Below, piece after piece: positions 1-11,077 of a stretch of DNA of 64,000 nucleotides (within the stretch, counting starts at the first letter, position 1; each line of letters starts with the position of its first letter). The notes under the pieces were generated by a model. The model was not told the origin of the DNA and made no database searches. It saw only the letters and a program-made list of their open reading frames with translations. The position numbers and the translations under genes are program-made. Origin of the DNA: Toxonevra muliebris (taxonomy: Eukaryota > Arthropoda > Insecta > Diptera > Pallopteridae); contig OY829326.1 of assembly GCA_963691655.1 (NCBI GenBank), positions 115,479,388 through 115,543,387 on the forward strand. The letters run 5' to 3'.

Positions 1-65
1 CAGCGACCCTAAATTACTAAAAAACCGTTAGAAAATCTCGCGCATAACATTTTTGTTGCACGGTG
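1..65. mobile_element. right end of a CAC-type TIR element, cut by window edge
   Basis: The first 65 bases match the last ~70 bases of the elements ending at 10243 and 12561. All three share a run beginning near GCGAC, then AAATTACTA, AAAATCTCGC and TTTTTGTTGCA. The end reads GCACGGTG followed by TAA at 66-68. Read inward on the other strand the terminus is CACCGTGCAACAAAAA. The left part lies outside the window, so the target duplication cannot be tested here. Confidence 0.6.
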
Positions 66-937
66 TAATGGCAAACCTCTAAGAGTAGAAATTGTTTAAG
101 AAAACTTTTTCACTTTCGGCATTAGACCTCTATAATATAGATCCCTTCCTTTCTTTTACGAATAAAATTTCGCATAACATGAAAAAGAAAAATAACGAAC
201 GAAAGAACCAATGGTTACCAGATAGTGTGATGGAAAATCTAGGACAAGTGTTCAATCCACCCCCAAAAAGACGCTTTCACCATCTGGTGGCTGGATGGTT
301 ATTTACCTTTTTCGATAAACTTTTAGCAACATTTCACATTTTAAGCTACGCGTCTCGACACTTGCGTATTTAAATATAATTTTAATTAAAAAGAACTAAC
401 AGCGTCGTGCTAAGTACTCGGTTTTTCCTTCTTATCTTTTGTTATTTTTCTACCGACACTTTCTCTTTATCTTTCTTGCCAATTTCCACATTCACAATAA
501 TAAAATAGTGCGATTTACTACTGGGCTTTCAATTTGGAATAGGGACATGGAGGTTACGTTGGTGTGGCTGTCAAGAGACACACTTAGGCTAGAATGGCTC
601 ATTGTGATATCACATGGTTGGACCTATAGTTTAACGCTGGTGTCGAACGGCGGTGTGGCAATTTGTTATCACTTGGTGGTTTTGCCATTACTTACCAAGA
701 TGTGAACTTGTACACTTTCCTATAATATGGAGACGTCTGTGAAAAAGTACAGAGTATGAGTTGTAAATTTACGGAGAAACTCGAAAAATTTGATTCTATC
801 GTCCAGATAACTCTTATGTGAGATTTTTATTTCATTCATAAAAATCAGGACATTTCGAGAAAATACTAGGACACACGCAAAGAAAAAATTTGTTTCTCAG
901 AAACGAAATTTTCACTAAACGAACTTCGCTCATGGGA

Positions 938-1140
938 TGTTTTCATGATAAACGAACATTTATTTATCATAAACGACTGTATTCGGTTGCCATGAACGAA
1001 GATTTATTCATCATAAACGGATCAATTCTTTCACAATAACCGAAAAACGTTTTCCACAGACGTTTCTATTCGGTTGCCATGAACGAACATTTATTCATCA
1101 TAAACGGTTCAATTGTTTTACGATGAACTAAAAACGTTTG
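938..1140. repeat. 87-bp tandem repeat, two units plus a partial
   Basis: CGGTTGCCATGAACGAA begins at 984 and again at 1071, a period of 87 bases. It is followed both times by ATTTATTCATCATAAACGG and TCAATT. A partial, diverged unit lies at 938-983 (ATAAACGAACATTTATTTAT). A weaker relative (GTGAACGAATTTTCATTCATC) occurs near 1628. Function unknown; it may be an old satellite or a subterminal repeat of a transposon. Confidence 0.6.
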
Positions 1141-2162
1141 CAATAAAATGCAATATTTCCCTGAAAAATATAAAAAAGAAATCAAAAACAATTTTCATAT
1201 GTACATTGGCATTTTATTGTGGTTTTTGTTTGAATAAAATTTTCTGATTAAAAACTAGAAAAAGTGTACGAAATTTACATAAAATTATATTATTACAATT
1301 TTTATGCTATTTGTTATAAATCACACACTTTTATTTGTTTTTTATAAACACCACGCACTTTTTTATATACAAAAAGAAATGTGATGAAATAATTTCAATG
1401 CACAATTAAAATTCTTCAATAATGCGTTGACAAATGATACTTCCCGTTATGTTGTGTTGATTTGTTGTTGTGTGGAGTTTGAATGTAAGCGTCGCTGCTG
1501 CTTCATTTTGAGACGAGAGCGAGATGAGAGGAAAACGAAAATAAAAAAAAGAGAAGAGCATTGTGGACTTTCGTTTAGCTGAAACGTTTTTTTTATTTGC
1601 CAGAAAAGAAAATTGCCTTAATTTTATCGTGAACGAATTTTCATTCATCATAAAATTGTTAATCTTTTGCAGAAAACGGTTTTGGTTTCTGCAAACACGG
1701 CAACGTTCCTCAGAAACGTTTTTGTTCAGCGTAAAAGTAATATATTCTCCACAAACTGGCAATAAACTTTTTTTTTCTTTGCGGGCACTTCTTAAAGCTG
1801 TCAAAGTCCAGGACATGCCCTGGAAAACCTGGACGTGAACGCGTCGATGACAAACATCATTGAATTTTTTCTTAAATATAAAAATGAAAACACAAATATC
1901 TTTAAGAAATGACAGTGAATATTGAGGTACAAGAATTGCCATATGCCAATGAAATCTTCGGGTATTATAAAGAAAATTAATGTTAATCCAAAAGATGTTG
2001 TTAGTTACAAAAATGCCATATGTCGCCTTCAATTAAACAGCAAATGAAAAGAAATTTGACCACATACGGACACTGGACAATAATACATTGGACAGACAGA
2101 AATATGCGCGCGCATCATTTCACTTTTTCAAACTCCTCTCCTTTGTGTGCGTGCGAGTGTGT

Positions 2163-2179
2163 ATGTGTGTGTGTGTGTG
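2163..2179. repeat. TG dinucleotide microsatellite
   Basis: An uninterrupted GTGTGT run, inside a wider GTGTGCGTGCGAGTG-like purine-pyrimidine alternating tract from about 2143. Confidence 0.85.
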
Positions 2180-3898
2180 ACAGGCGTTTCCAATTTTAAA
2201 ACATTTAATTACGTTAATTACATATTTTACACAAAAAATTAAATGAAAATTTCTCATGTTGTAACGAATATCGACAACGGCGATTGCGTGTGTGTGGTCA
2301 TAAATCGATAATCGTCGAGAGAGATGTGGCGAGCTGTGTGCGCGCTCAATGTCCGCAGCTACTTACCCATTCCACGCTGTGCGAACGTCGTGAATGACGC
2401 CCTTAGATACAGCATTAGAAATACACAAATAAAAAAAAAAAAAGAAACCACAGAATCCAATAGAATAAAACCGGCAGCGAAATGTATTTCCGCATCTGTT
2501 TGAATTGATATTAAAATTGAATTGAAAAAAATGCAGTTGCACACATGACAGCAACCAGTAAGAGCTAACAAGAAAAAAAATTAAAATAGAAGCTTAAAAG
2601 AGCCATGGAATATTCAATGGCGACCTTTACATGACCCTTGTCATCAATTTGTTTGGTTACTTACTGTTGCAAGTTGTTGCTTTTTTTGGCATAGCTTTGG
2701 ACTCTTTGGACGACGACGACAACTGCTGTTGGCATTGGCAAATTTGCTGCAACGCGACGTCTGTTTAAATTTGCGATTTTCCATCATAAAAGCCGTGAGG
2801 CAGTTAGCGTATACACCTTGACCATGAATGCAACCAACCAACCAGCCAGCCAGCAAACAACCACCTAACCAACAAATAAACTGCGTCAGCAAGTTCCACG
2901 ATCTTTGACTTTAGTAGTTGCTGTTGATCTTCTTGTTGCTGTTGTTATGGTGTTGGTTGTTTGTTTGTTTTTTTTTTTTTGTTGCTACAAGCATCTCTTT
3001 CTAAGATGTGAAAGTAATAATGATGTTGTTAAGTTTGCTAATACTACAATATGTGTCTACAAAATTTTGTTTGCTGATTGGAATTGCTAAGGAATGTTCT
3101 TTCAGTAACTTGACTATATTCCTATGAAAAGAGCTGTTTTTCTTTTTATTCGGTAAAAATAAGGAGGTGTTTATGGGTTTCATTGGTTTTTAGAATGAGG
3201 AACATGACCCCATAATTACATCATCAGGCCCCGCTGAAACAAAAAAATCAGTCACAGTGGAAATGGCTGTTTCATTACGGAAGCACAATGAAACTATTTT
3301 CATTGATAGTGCCGACATTTTACCCTATTTTTTTTATTATATTTTAATCCATCTCAATGAAGAATGATCGGCATAAATTGCAAAGAATGGCTCTAGTCAC
3401 AGATTCTATCTCGGCATGGCCTTTAGCGTTTCCGAAATGGGTTTTATGGGGTATTCAGAAACTTTTCGCTGGGTAGTTATTTGCAACATAAATCGGCCTA
3501 GCAATGTCCTGTAGACTACAGCTTAGCAAATGTCTTGATTTATTAAAGTTTAATTTTTGGCCAGTCTCAAAACCAGTTTCATTGCCCTATCTTTTTCAGA
3601 CCTGATAGGACTCGAGCTATCTACATATAGTTAAATTGATTTCTTGCATTGAAACGATATTTATATAATTTTTACCAATAGTAATTTTCTAGCTTCTGTT
3701 ATACTGCTTGATTGTTTGTGCATATTTGGTAAGCGTCGCTTTTTTTTCATTGCAGCATTTTGCTTACAAAACTACGACGGAGATAACAAAAATTCGCTTA
3801 CCAAATTCACACTGAATAAATTTTTGGCAAATCAAAAAATGTCAGATGATTGGGCATAGTATTGCGATATTTCATTTTAACATTCACTGAAAATAGTA

Positions 3899-4202
3899 GT
3901 GGTCCTCATGAAAACTCGCAAATGCCTCGTATACCTAGCAAGTTTGCATTGCGTATATCAGCTGTTTTCATTCTCCATACAAAAAAAGTTGGCGAGGTGC
4001 TCGCAAATTTGTAAGTCAATTTCAATGTGCAAACCTCGTATATAGTGGAGTGTTGTCAACATTAAAAAAATTGCATGCAGTTTATTTTGAGTTTTCAACA
4101 CTTTTGCGCAACAGCTGATTTACACTCTCAAAACCTGCAGAGTGTATTCATGAAACGGTGCATATACGAGTACACAAGTTTGCGAGCTTTCATGAGGACC
4201 AC
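3899..4202. mobile_element. 304-bp MITE with 5-bp TAGTA flanks
   Basis: The termini are inverted repeats: GTGGTCCTCATGAAAACTCG at the left and, on the reverse strand from the right, GTGGTCCTCATGAAAGCTCG. TAGTA flanks both sides (3894-3898 and 4203-4207). Inside are further copies of CTCGCAAA and CCTCGTATA, so the element is partly self-similar. There is no transposase. Superfamily not assigned. Five-base duplications occur in Transib elements among others, but the TIR does not begin with CAC. Confidence 0.75.
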
Positions 4203-4599
4203 TAGTAAATATGGAGAGAGGAAAACGCAAAGCTACTGTAAAAGAATCTGTAGCAATTCCAACGCCATCGCAGCCAGAGATACGGTTTGTCGTTATTTAC
4301 GTATTTACGGATTTCGGCGTAATCCCAAACCTGTAGAAATATTTAATGAATGCCAAATACCACATGGACAATTTTTTTTCAATTTAAAATTAAAATTTGT
4401 CAACATTCATTTATATTTTGTGAAATATAGTTCAATTTAAATAAATTATAGAATTATTCTATTCTTTTTGTTTTTCCATTTTTGCGTGGCAAATTTATTC
4501 CTGAATTTTTTTTTTTTTATTTCTCCCTTGCAGCTTGGGGTCTTGAGGCGGCTGCCTCACTCTCCTCCAGGCTAAGTTGATATTGATATAGAGAAATGC

Positions 4600-5480
4600 A
4601 CCATCGCTTGTGACCGTCCCAAAGTAGTTTCGGATTATCCAAACCGGACATTTTTCTGTGGAGAACGAATCTCGTGAAGATCGTCCAAAATCTTCGATTG
4701 ATAACGTAAGTATGGTTCTGGTGAAGTCCAAAATTGACGAAGATCCAAGATTGAGGCAGGAAATGATTGCTTAAGAAGTGGGCTTATCTTCGATACGATC
4801 CTTTTAACTTTTAACTGATGCTCAAAAAGAGACACGTGTGCGTTTCTTCGATTATTTAAAAATGGTGAGTCCAACACCTTCAATAAAATTTTAACAGGTA
4901 ATGGTTCTACAAATACGACCCAGAAACTAAACAACAGTCGATTGTATGAAGCCCAAAAGGTTCTAATCCTTACATTAAAGCCAAGGAGCAGAAGTCAGCG
5001 GCAAGAATAATGATGTCAATTTATTTCACCTGAGCAAAAGTTGAAGCTGTTATCCCTGAATAGATGGTAAGTAATTGCTAAATGGTATACTGAAATATGC
5101 TTACCATAAGTTTTCGAAAACTAGTTCGGGAACCAGACAAAGGATGAACTGCTCCGCTACTTTTTGCATCAAGATAACACCCCAGCTCACACTGCTGAAA
5201 AAACGAACAGCTTCACTGATCTGTCAGGGATCGAAGAAATTCGTCCAGCATTATATTTCCCAGCGCGCGCCGTGGGATTTCTAGTCGTTGCCAAAACTGA
5301 AAAAAAAAAAAATTTGAGAGGAAAGGTCTTGGGCAGTACTGAGCTGATAATAATTGCAGTTAATGTCACAGTTGCAAACCTTAAAGAGCCGATTTCAAGG
5401 TATGTTTTTCGAAAGGGATCTACAGGCTTCAAAAATTTGTAGAAATTAATACTATTGAGTGTGTCGTAAAAATTTAAAAA
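4600..5480 (+). pseudogene. decayed mariner (DD34D-type) transposase
   Basis: Fragments in shifting frames match the order of a mariner transposase. About 4660-4770 resembles the HTH region (EDRPKSS, KSKIDEDPRLRQE). About 4803-4860 reads as LTDAQKETRVRFFDYL. About 4907-5030 reads FYKYDPETKQQSIV, then SPKGSNPYIKAKEQKSAARI. About 5160-5250 carries LHQDNTPAHTAEKTNSF, the second catalytic-Asp block. Further on is a KKNLRGKVLGS-like tail. The third Asp motif (PYSPDLAP in the family) is corrupted. Stops and frameshifts are frequent and no TIRs were found, so this is an old, inactive copy. Subfamily not assigned. Confidence 0.75.
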
Positions 5481-5532
5481 CAATGAATATTAAAGTTATG
5501 AAATTGAAATTGTTTTAGGCCTTTCCTTGTAG

Positions 5533-5699
5533 CCCATTAAGAGAACTTTTGTTAGTCCCTCTTCCTTCACCCTGTAATGCCTAGCGGTGCCATATGGTAC
5601 CTTGTCGTTGAATCGTTTCTGAACCAGGTTCGAAAACAATTTTTGTCTCAAGCTGTTTTCTTGATCTATTTACTTTGGTTACCGCTCGTCCTTAATGGG
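5533..5699. mobile_element. short element or solo end related to the 6628 element
   Basis: The right end reads GTCCTTAATGGG followed by TTAA (5700-5703). This is the same terminus as the foldback element at 6628-7493. A matching inverted CCCATTAAG occurs at 5533, but without TTAA to its left. It may be a small TTAA-inserting MITE that lost its left flank, or a solo end. Confidence 0.4.
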
Positions 5700-6059
5700 T
5701 TAAAAAGTGTTTTGCATTAGATGCAAGAATTCTATTATTTCATAAATAAAAATAAATCATTGCTATGAAATTAAATAAAACTTTAAGAAAATGGACAAGT
5801 AACCGAAAAAGGCAACTGGAAATAAAAAGGACACAACAATAACAAAATTTGGAATATGATCATACGCCGCAACAAATTTAATGCGCTGGACAAATATTTT
5901 CCAACAGTAAGGAACTGCTGAAAGTAGAATATGATATCCAAAATCGACAAACCACCGCCCCCTTTGAAATTACAAAAATTTACTTAATGGCTTCTGTTTG
6001 AATCCTGAAAATATGTAAATGCGAACTATAAATTCAATTGACTATATCTATCAAAATTC

Positions 6060-6490
6060 TCTGATAGCCAAGCCAAACAAACTGGTCTAGCATTGCAAGA
6101 AGCACCTCACTAGACTAAGAACCATAGCCAACACATCCCTCATATGGGTTCCTGGTCATAGGAGCATTGAGGGGAAATACTAGAGATGTAAAGCAGGTTC
6201 TAAAGAAGCGAGAAGAACACCAACTTTGTAAGTGTCAGGTCCTTGCAATAACAAGACTCCGCCTGCTGGGTAAACGTTTTTTCAACGACCTGAAAGATCT
6301 TTCTACAGTAATGAACTTTACATATCCTTAAAGAAAATATAATGGATTAAACCCCGCTGGTAAATCCCTATCCGAAATGAAACATCTGGTGTACCAGGGT
6401 TTTGTGGTATCAAAATTTCACTAAAGTGTTAATTAGACCAAGGCTGCAAGTGGTATGCATTCGGTCACCACCCTAACCAACCAACCAAAA
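6060..6490 (+). pseudogene. 3' end of a non-LTR retrotransposon (RNase H type)
   Basis: Around 6140-6170 the translation reads LIWVPGHRSIEG. This is the strongly conserved block near the end of the RNase H domain in insect LINEs that carry RNase H after the reverse transcriptase. It is followed at about 6230-6330 by CKCQVLAITRLRLLGKRFF and DLKDLSTV, which matches the C-terminal tail of the same proteins. The 3' end, near 6400-6485, has TTTGTGGTATCAAAATTTC and ends in CTAACCAACCAACC, a typical tail. The frame is broken at several points and the 5' part is missing. Confidence 0.7.
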
Positions 6491-6627
6491 ATAAAATCAG
6501 ATCAGAAAAAATTCGTTTTATTTGTCTCTGAGAGGTAATTAAGACTTTTAAATTGCGTCGGTTGCGAAATTAATCGGGTATCTGGTTAATTGCCTCAAAA
6601 ACTCTATATTTTTGTAGACTCGATTAA

Positions 6628-7493
6628 CCCATTAAGGAAGGGACGGCCGCAATTTCAAAAACTTATTTAAGTGGCTCCGTTTACTATGAAAACGAACTTA
6701 AAAAACTTTGAGCCATATCATTTTTTATGCAAAATTTTATGAACTTTCGAAATTTGCAGTCAAAATAAAAAAAAAAAAATAAAGTTCAAAAAGTTAAGTT
6801 AAAAATTTGTTTTCTTAAGTTATTTTCGGAATGAAATCATCAAGAAATACCTATATTTGATAAAATTTCGGCGTCCATGCATCCATGCAGCACAATGTGT
6901 CACTTGGTGTTTCAAAATTTAGGGTGTAAATATGCAAAATTGCGGCTTGAATAAGAAAAGTCGCTTCAAAACTTTCAGGAATTTTTACATAAAACGGGTA
7001 AACTTAGAAAAAAATTTATAGAACAAAAACTTCTTAAAATTCATCAAAAACTACGAACTACTTTTTTAATTTTTAAAAATTATGAAATTTTAAAAAATAT
7101 CCAAACTTTTTCAACAAATTCTGAAAAAATTATAGCACATTTTATGATTTATTTTAAGAAGTTTTTGCTCAATACATTTTTTGTTCCATAAATTTTTTTT
7201 CTAAAGCTCACCCGTTTTATGTAAAAATTCCTGAAAGTTTTGATGCAACTTTTCTCGTTCAAGCCGCCATTTTGCCTATTTACACGCTAAATTTTGTAAC
7301 ACCAAGTGACACATTTTTAAGTTGAGGATGCATGGACGCATTTTAATTTTTTTTTATTTTGACTGCACATTTCGAAAGTTCATAAAATTTTGTATAAAAA
7401 TCGATGTTTTTTAAATTTTTTTAAGTTCGTTTTCAAAGTTAACGGAGCCACTTAAATGAGCTTTGAAATTGCGGCCGCCCCGTCCTTAATGGA
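6628..7493. mobile_element. 866-bp foldback element with TTAA target duplication
   Basis: The two halves are inverted copies. The left begins CCCATTAAGGAAGGGACGGC; the right, read on the other strand, begins TCCATTAAGGACGGGGCGGC. TTAA flanks both sides (6624-6627 and 7494-7497). Matching inner blocks include AAGTGGCTCCGTT, TGAACTTTCGAAAT, TGTGTCACTTGGTGTT and AAAACTTTCAGGAATTTTTA, so the arms extend over most of the element. The TTAA target and CCC/TCC termini fit a piggyBac-like non-autonomous element. There is no coding sequence. Confidence 0.8.
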
Positions 7494-7497
7494 TTAA

Positions 7498-8960
7498 GAT
7501 CTGCTGAACGAATATGACACCGGGATTAGGGTGACACTTTCATACGAGTCTTTTTTATTTCTCTATGAAAATGCAAACCATTTAATATTCTATAAATTTT
7601 TCTGGAATATGCAAATGCCATCAATGAGAGTTAATACTTAACATTATTCAAAGTAATTTTCAGCAGGTTTTCTACTTTTTCTACTCTCTTGTTCTCTCAT
7701 TAGCTTGAGCTAATCTGCATTTGAAATCCAGTGAATTGAAACTGTTGGCCAATTTCAAAGCCATATTTAAAAAATGTCATATTTCAAGTATAACTCTTTT
7801 ACAAAAGTCTCAATAAATTACTACAATTATTTGTTCTATCAATATTACTCTATATACATTTCTTTTTATAACATTCAACACACGAAATTTCTCAACTTAT
7901 ATTCAAAAAAATTACTTATGGACCTTCCCAAAATGATACAGCAAAGGCATAGCAATAGAAACTAATATTTAGAAGAAGAAAAACGTTAAAAAGTTACTTA
8001 TAATAACCACATGCGACAATGATGACTTTGTACAAAATCTTCATGAAAGTAGAAAAAAATACAACAATAAAATAAAAAAATAAAAAATGTATTTATTAAT
8101 GTTTTACATGGCGCCCATATTCTGTGCACATTGTCATGGCTAAAACCGTGGTTGAATTGACGCACGATCAGCAGCAAAGACCAACAACAACAACAACAAC
8201 AGTAACAGCAACAGAGTGGAGTAACAAAATCTGTAGAGTCACATGCGCCGGCCCCACTTTGATTGAGCGGTATGTTTCTACCTTGGATTCACCTCTCCTC
8301 GACATGCACGTAATAAAGGTAGTTGTTGTTCTCTTTTGTTACCAATTTAATTTATTTTCAACAACAACAACAATAATAAAAATAATCAAAATCTTATTTT
8401 TTTTTTTTGTTTTTTTGGTCGACATGTGACGAATGACTTTTTGTTTAGAATTGGCGGCGAAGGCGGTGGTAAAGACAGCGGCAGCAGCAGCATCACTGGC
8501 GGGCGGCATTCATTTTTAAGCGCCTGCGTGCGTGCGTGCGCTTTTTGAAGATTCTTCATTTCATCATTTTTCTGGAAGGATTGTGGTTTAATTTGTAACG
8601 AATTTATGGAAGATTAATTTTACAATACACTCATATGAAAAATTATAATTAGTTTTATTTAGTTACATATATATTTTACCTAGAATATTTCCCCATACGT
8701 ACATACTATATAATTCTGAACTTCAAGGATGATTTGAGTTAAAACAATAAATCAAATTGTCATCATCATTAACTATATACATCTTTCGGAATAGATTAAA
8801 AATTATTGCTTAACAAAAACAAAATTGTAAATCGAAAGGGATTAACTAATACATAGTTCACCAACGCTTTTTAGTTAGTTGGAGTGCATTGTAAACCCAG
8901 CCAAAAAAAATTTTGAACAGCACAAAATATGTCGCTTAGTAGAAAAACAATAATATAAAC
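7498..8960. other. gene-free stretch with CAA repeats
   Basis: AT-rich DNA to about 8100, then a richer block (8110-8560) with a CAA run at 8182-8201, CAACAA near 8360, GGCGGCGAAGGCGGTGG near 8450, and GCGTGCGTGCGTGCG near 8527. No supported gene. The 8110-8560 block resembles unique fly non-coding DNA rather than a transposon. Confidence 0.4.
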
Positions 8961-9030
8961 CAGTGGTCTTCAATCTTTTTCGGCCACAGAATCCTTTGGG
9001 ATGGCATTCGATTTTACGAAGCCCTTAGAA
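8961..9030. mobile_element. possible solo hAT (Charlie-like) terminus
   Basis: CAGTGGTCTTCAATCTTTTT, followed by CGGCCACAGAATCCTTTGGG, has the look of a hAT/Charlie-type terminus (CAGTGGTTCTCAA.CTTTTT in that group, from general knowledge). No inverted partner or 8-bp duplication was found, so it may be a remnant cut by the LINE fragment that follows. Confidence 0.35.
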
Positions 9031-9094
9031 AAAAAATCTCAAATGAAAATATTTAAATTTATTTTTACTTAATTAAAGAGAATAGTTTTAACAT

Positions 9095-9760
9095 TTGCAT
9101 ACTTTATTTTTAGTTCCATTCGTGAAGATTCTAGTCTCTAAATGCCGACTATCTCTAAATGAGATATCAGAGCGTTTCAAGGTACACCTGTATTGGGTAC
9201 CAAGTCACAGTAACATTCTGGGTAATTGCAAAGCCGATGAGCTGGCAAGGCTACGCACAGCATTTTCTATTCCTCGCGTAGACCCAGGTATGCCTATAGC
9301 AACTTGGAAACTGAACATATATAGCCAAATGATAAACATACTTAACAATAGGTGAAGAGAAACGTACACGTGCTCTCACACAAAACTTATCTGGCCTCCT
9401 CCTACAACCCTAAGAGGTCAAATTCTCTTGCTTTGCTAAATATATCTTCTTGTCTGATCAGCAGATATGCCAGCTGATTGGGGCTATTGCAAATGAATTC
9501 TGCAGAAATTGCCTAGACGAGGAGGAGGAGGAAACTACTCTCCACTTTCTGTGCAACTGTCAGGTAGACTAATATCTTTGAGTCAACTCTTTTACAGCAA
9601 TTTAGCTGACCTTAAATCTTGTGACATCAGAGATTTAGATAAGTTAATTAAAACCACCAAATAGTTTAACTTTGCTTCAGCTATTTATCTTACTATGAAT
9701 CTACTGGCATCAGGGATTTTACAGTTTAGAGAACCACAAAGCACATTCAAAGATTAGGGT
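9095..9760 (+). pseudogene. 3' part of an RNase H-bearing LINE
   Basis: The open frame at 9095-9355 contains VHLYWVPSHSNILGNCKADE, the terminal RNase H block with the His and the last Asp. After frame changes, 9495-9570 reads EFCRNCLDEEEEETTLHFLC followed by NCQ, the cysteine/histidine zinc-knuckle-like motif at the C-terminus of these LINEs. Then come NLADLKSCDIRDLDKLIKTT and LTMNLLASGI to about 9755. The reverse transcriptase is missing (5' truncation). The 3' UTR is split by the element at 9769-10243. The Cys-rich motif and tail resemble the copy at 60840-62260, though sequence divergence is large. Confidence 0.75.
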
Positions 9761-9768
9761 ATTGATAA

Positions 9769-10243
9769 CACAGTGCCACAAAATTTCAACTTTTGTCTTA
9801 TGAGCAAGATTTTTTAATGGTTTTATAGTAATTTAGGATAGCATTGTAGGTCATTCCAATGTTCTCGGATCCTTCATAATTTTAAATAAGGAATATTTTC
9901 TCCAAAGACATACAGTATAATAGTTTTCTTAACATTTTTTTTTTTTTTTGTTATCGGATATTTAACGAGACCCCATTAGGAGATGGAGGAAAAGTGTGTA
10001 CACAAAAATTGTTTATATATTTGTGCTTAACAACTTTGCTTCAGACATCAAATTCGTATCTATTGAAATAAAGAAATTTCTTAATAGACCTTGAATAGCC
10101 CATTTTTCCGAATTTAGGTCCATATTATGAGAAAACTATGTAGATGTGATGGAGAGAAACTGAGTACGTATTCGTGATTAGCGACTCCAAATTACTATAA
10201 AACCGTTGCAAAATCTCGCACATAAACTTTTTGTTGCTCTGTG
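9769..10243. mobile_element. 475-bp CAC-type TIR element, TAA duplication
   Basis: The left end is CACAGTGCCACAAAAT. The right end, read inward on the other strand, is CACAGAGCAACAAAAA. TAA flanks both sides (9766-9768 and 10244-10246). It interrupts a LINE 3' UTR: the LINE body ends just before it and a typical LINE tail resumes just after, which supports the boundaries. Internal sequence from about 9830 matches 12165-12561, and its right end matches 1-65. There is no coding sequence. A 3-bp TWA duplication occurs in CACTA/CMC and PIF/Harbinger elements; the CAC start favours the former, as inference. Confidence 0.75.
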
Positions 10244-10246
10244 TAA

Positions 10247-10316
10247 TTCTGCCCCGGGCCTTAGTAGCCTAAGTATGTCGTATTATCATAGGACACCCAC
10301 TTCAACCTAACCTACT
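10247..10316 (+). mobile_element. LINE 3' tail, continuation of the 9095-9760 copy
   Basis: GGGCCTTAGTAGCCTAAGTATG leads into ACACCCACTTCAACCTAACC, a typical 3' terminus of insect RNase H LINEs. Removing the 475-bp element and one TAA rejoins it with the LINE body. Confidence 0.6.
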
Positions 10317-11072
10317 GAAAATTCGATAAATAAATAGAAGGACAAAAAAAAAAAAAAATTAAAAACCAAAATGATTTGAATTTGAAATCTTGTGAAAATC
10401 TCTCATATCCCCGCAAAGCGCTTAGAATCGTGTATCCCATAGAGCACAGTTCGAAAGCCAATGCTATAGGTAAACCACCGATCCGATTACCCTTCAAGTG
10501 ACCTACCTGCTCCCTCTAATTTATGGGTGACTCAAAAAAACGTTCAAAACTTAAGCTCCAAAGTCTCGATTTTTGCTTCCGATTCCACAGCCCTAATTTC
10601 CACTGAACGATATATACTTCCCACTGGCACGATATTTGAATAAGCCTACTGCACATTCTGGACTTGGCTTGAAAACATTTACTGATGCTTTGGCATAGAG
10701 CTAATTTGCATTTCTTGTTTGATTTGTTTCCCAAACTGTAAGTAGGTTTAACAAAAGCAACATTAATAGAATAGAGAATATCAGGACATCATAATTTTAA
10801 ACATTTATGCCCAAGAAGTTACAAAGTTATACATTTACATTATCTGCAGCGTAACCAAAATGGCTTCATATTTCGATATCAATTTAACATAAATTAAATT
10901 TTGTACATATGAATTTGAGACCCATGGCGAAAAAAATTCCAATATGTACGTGGCAAACATGATTGCGATATGCCGCAATTGCCGTTGACTTTGCCACTGC
11001 CACATGGTGGCTCGCGTATGCCGAAAGACAATAAGCTCAAAATTGTGGTCACAAATTTTGACGCGTCATTCA
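10317..11072. other. gene-free stretch, partly G+C richer
   Basis: Holds two small minus-strand open frames (10312-10497 and 10516-10734), both lacking an ATG at the start and without recognisable domains. A segment at 10920-11072 is less AT-rich (GGCGAAAAAAATTCC, GCCGCAATTGCCGTTGAC). It looks like unique DNA into which the next element inserted. Confidence 0.4.
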
Positions 11073-11077
11073 CGTCG

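Larger units (their letters stand above)
66..3893. other. gene-free AT-rich stretch with simple repeats
   Basis: No convincing coding region is seen. The longest open frame, on the minus strand (1406-1942 from its first ATG), has no recognisable domain and looks accidental. The stretch holds an 87-bp tandem repeat (938-1140), a related motif near 1620-1740, a TG run at 2163-2179, and GTT/CAA-rich DNA around 2690-2990. Between 3380 and 3600 there is a vague LINE-like look that I could not support. Confidence 0.5.

Noticed and set aside
3360..3600. LQRMALVTDSISAWP-like string suggesting a LINE reverse transcriptase
   Set aside because: Only one short stretch is suggestive and the expected downstream motifs are missing.
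5187..5483. 98-codon minus-strand frame
   Set aside because: Antisense shadow of the mariner pseudogene at 4600-5480.
10516..10734. Minus-strand exon candidate with TTACAG acceptor and GCAG/GTAGGT donor
   Set aside because: The only open frame stops before the donor, has no ATG, and its product is featureless; splice-like strings are common.
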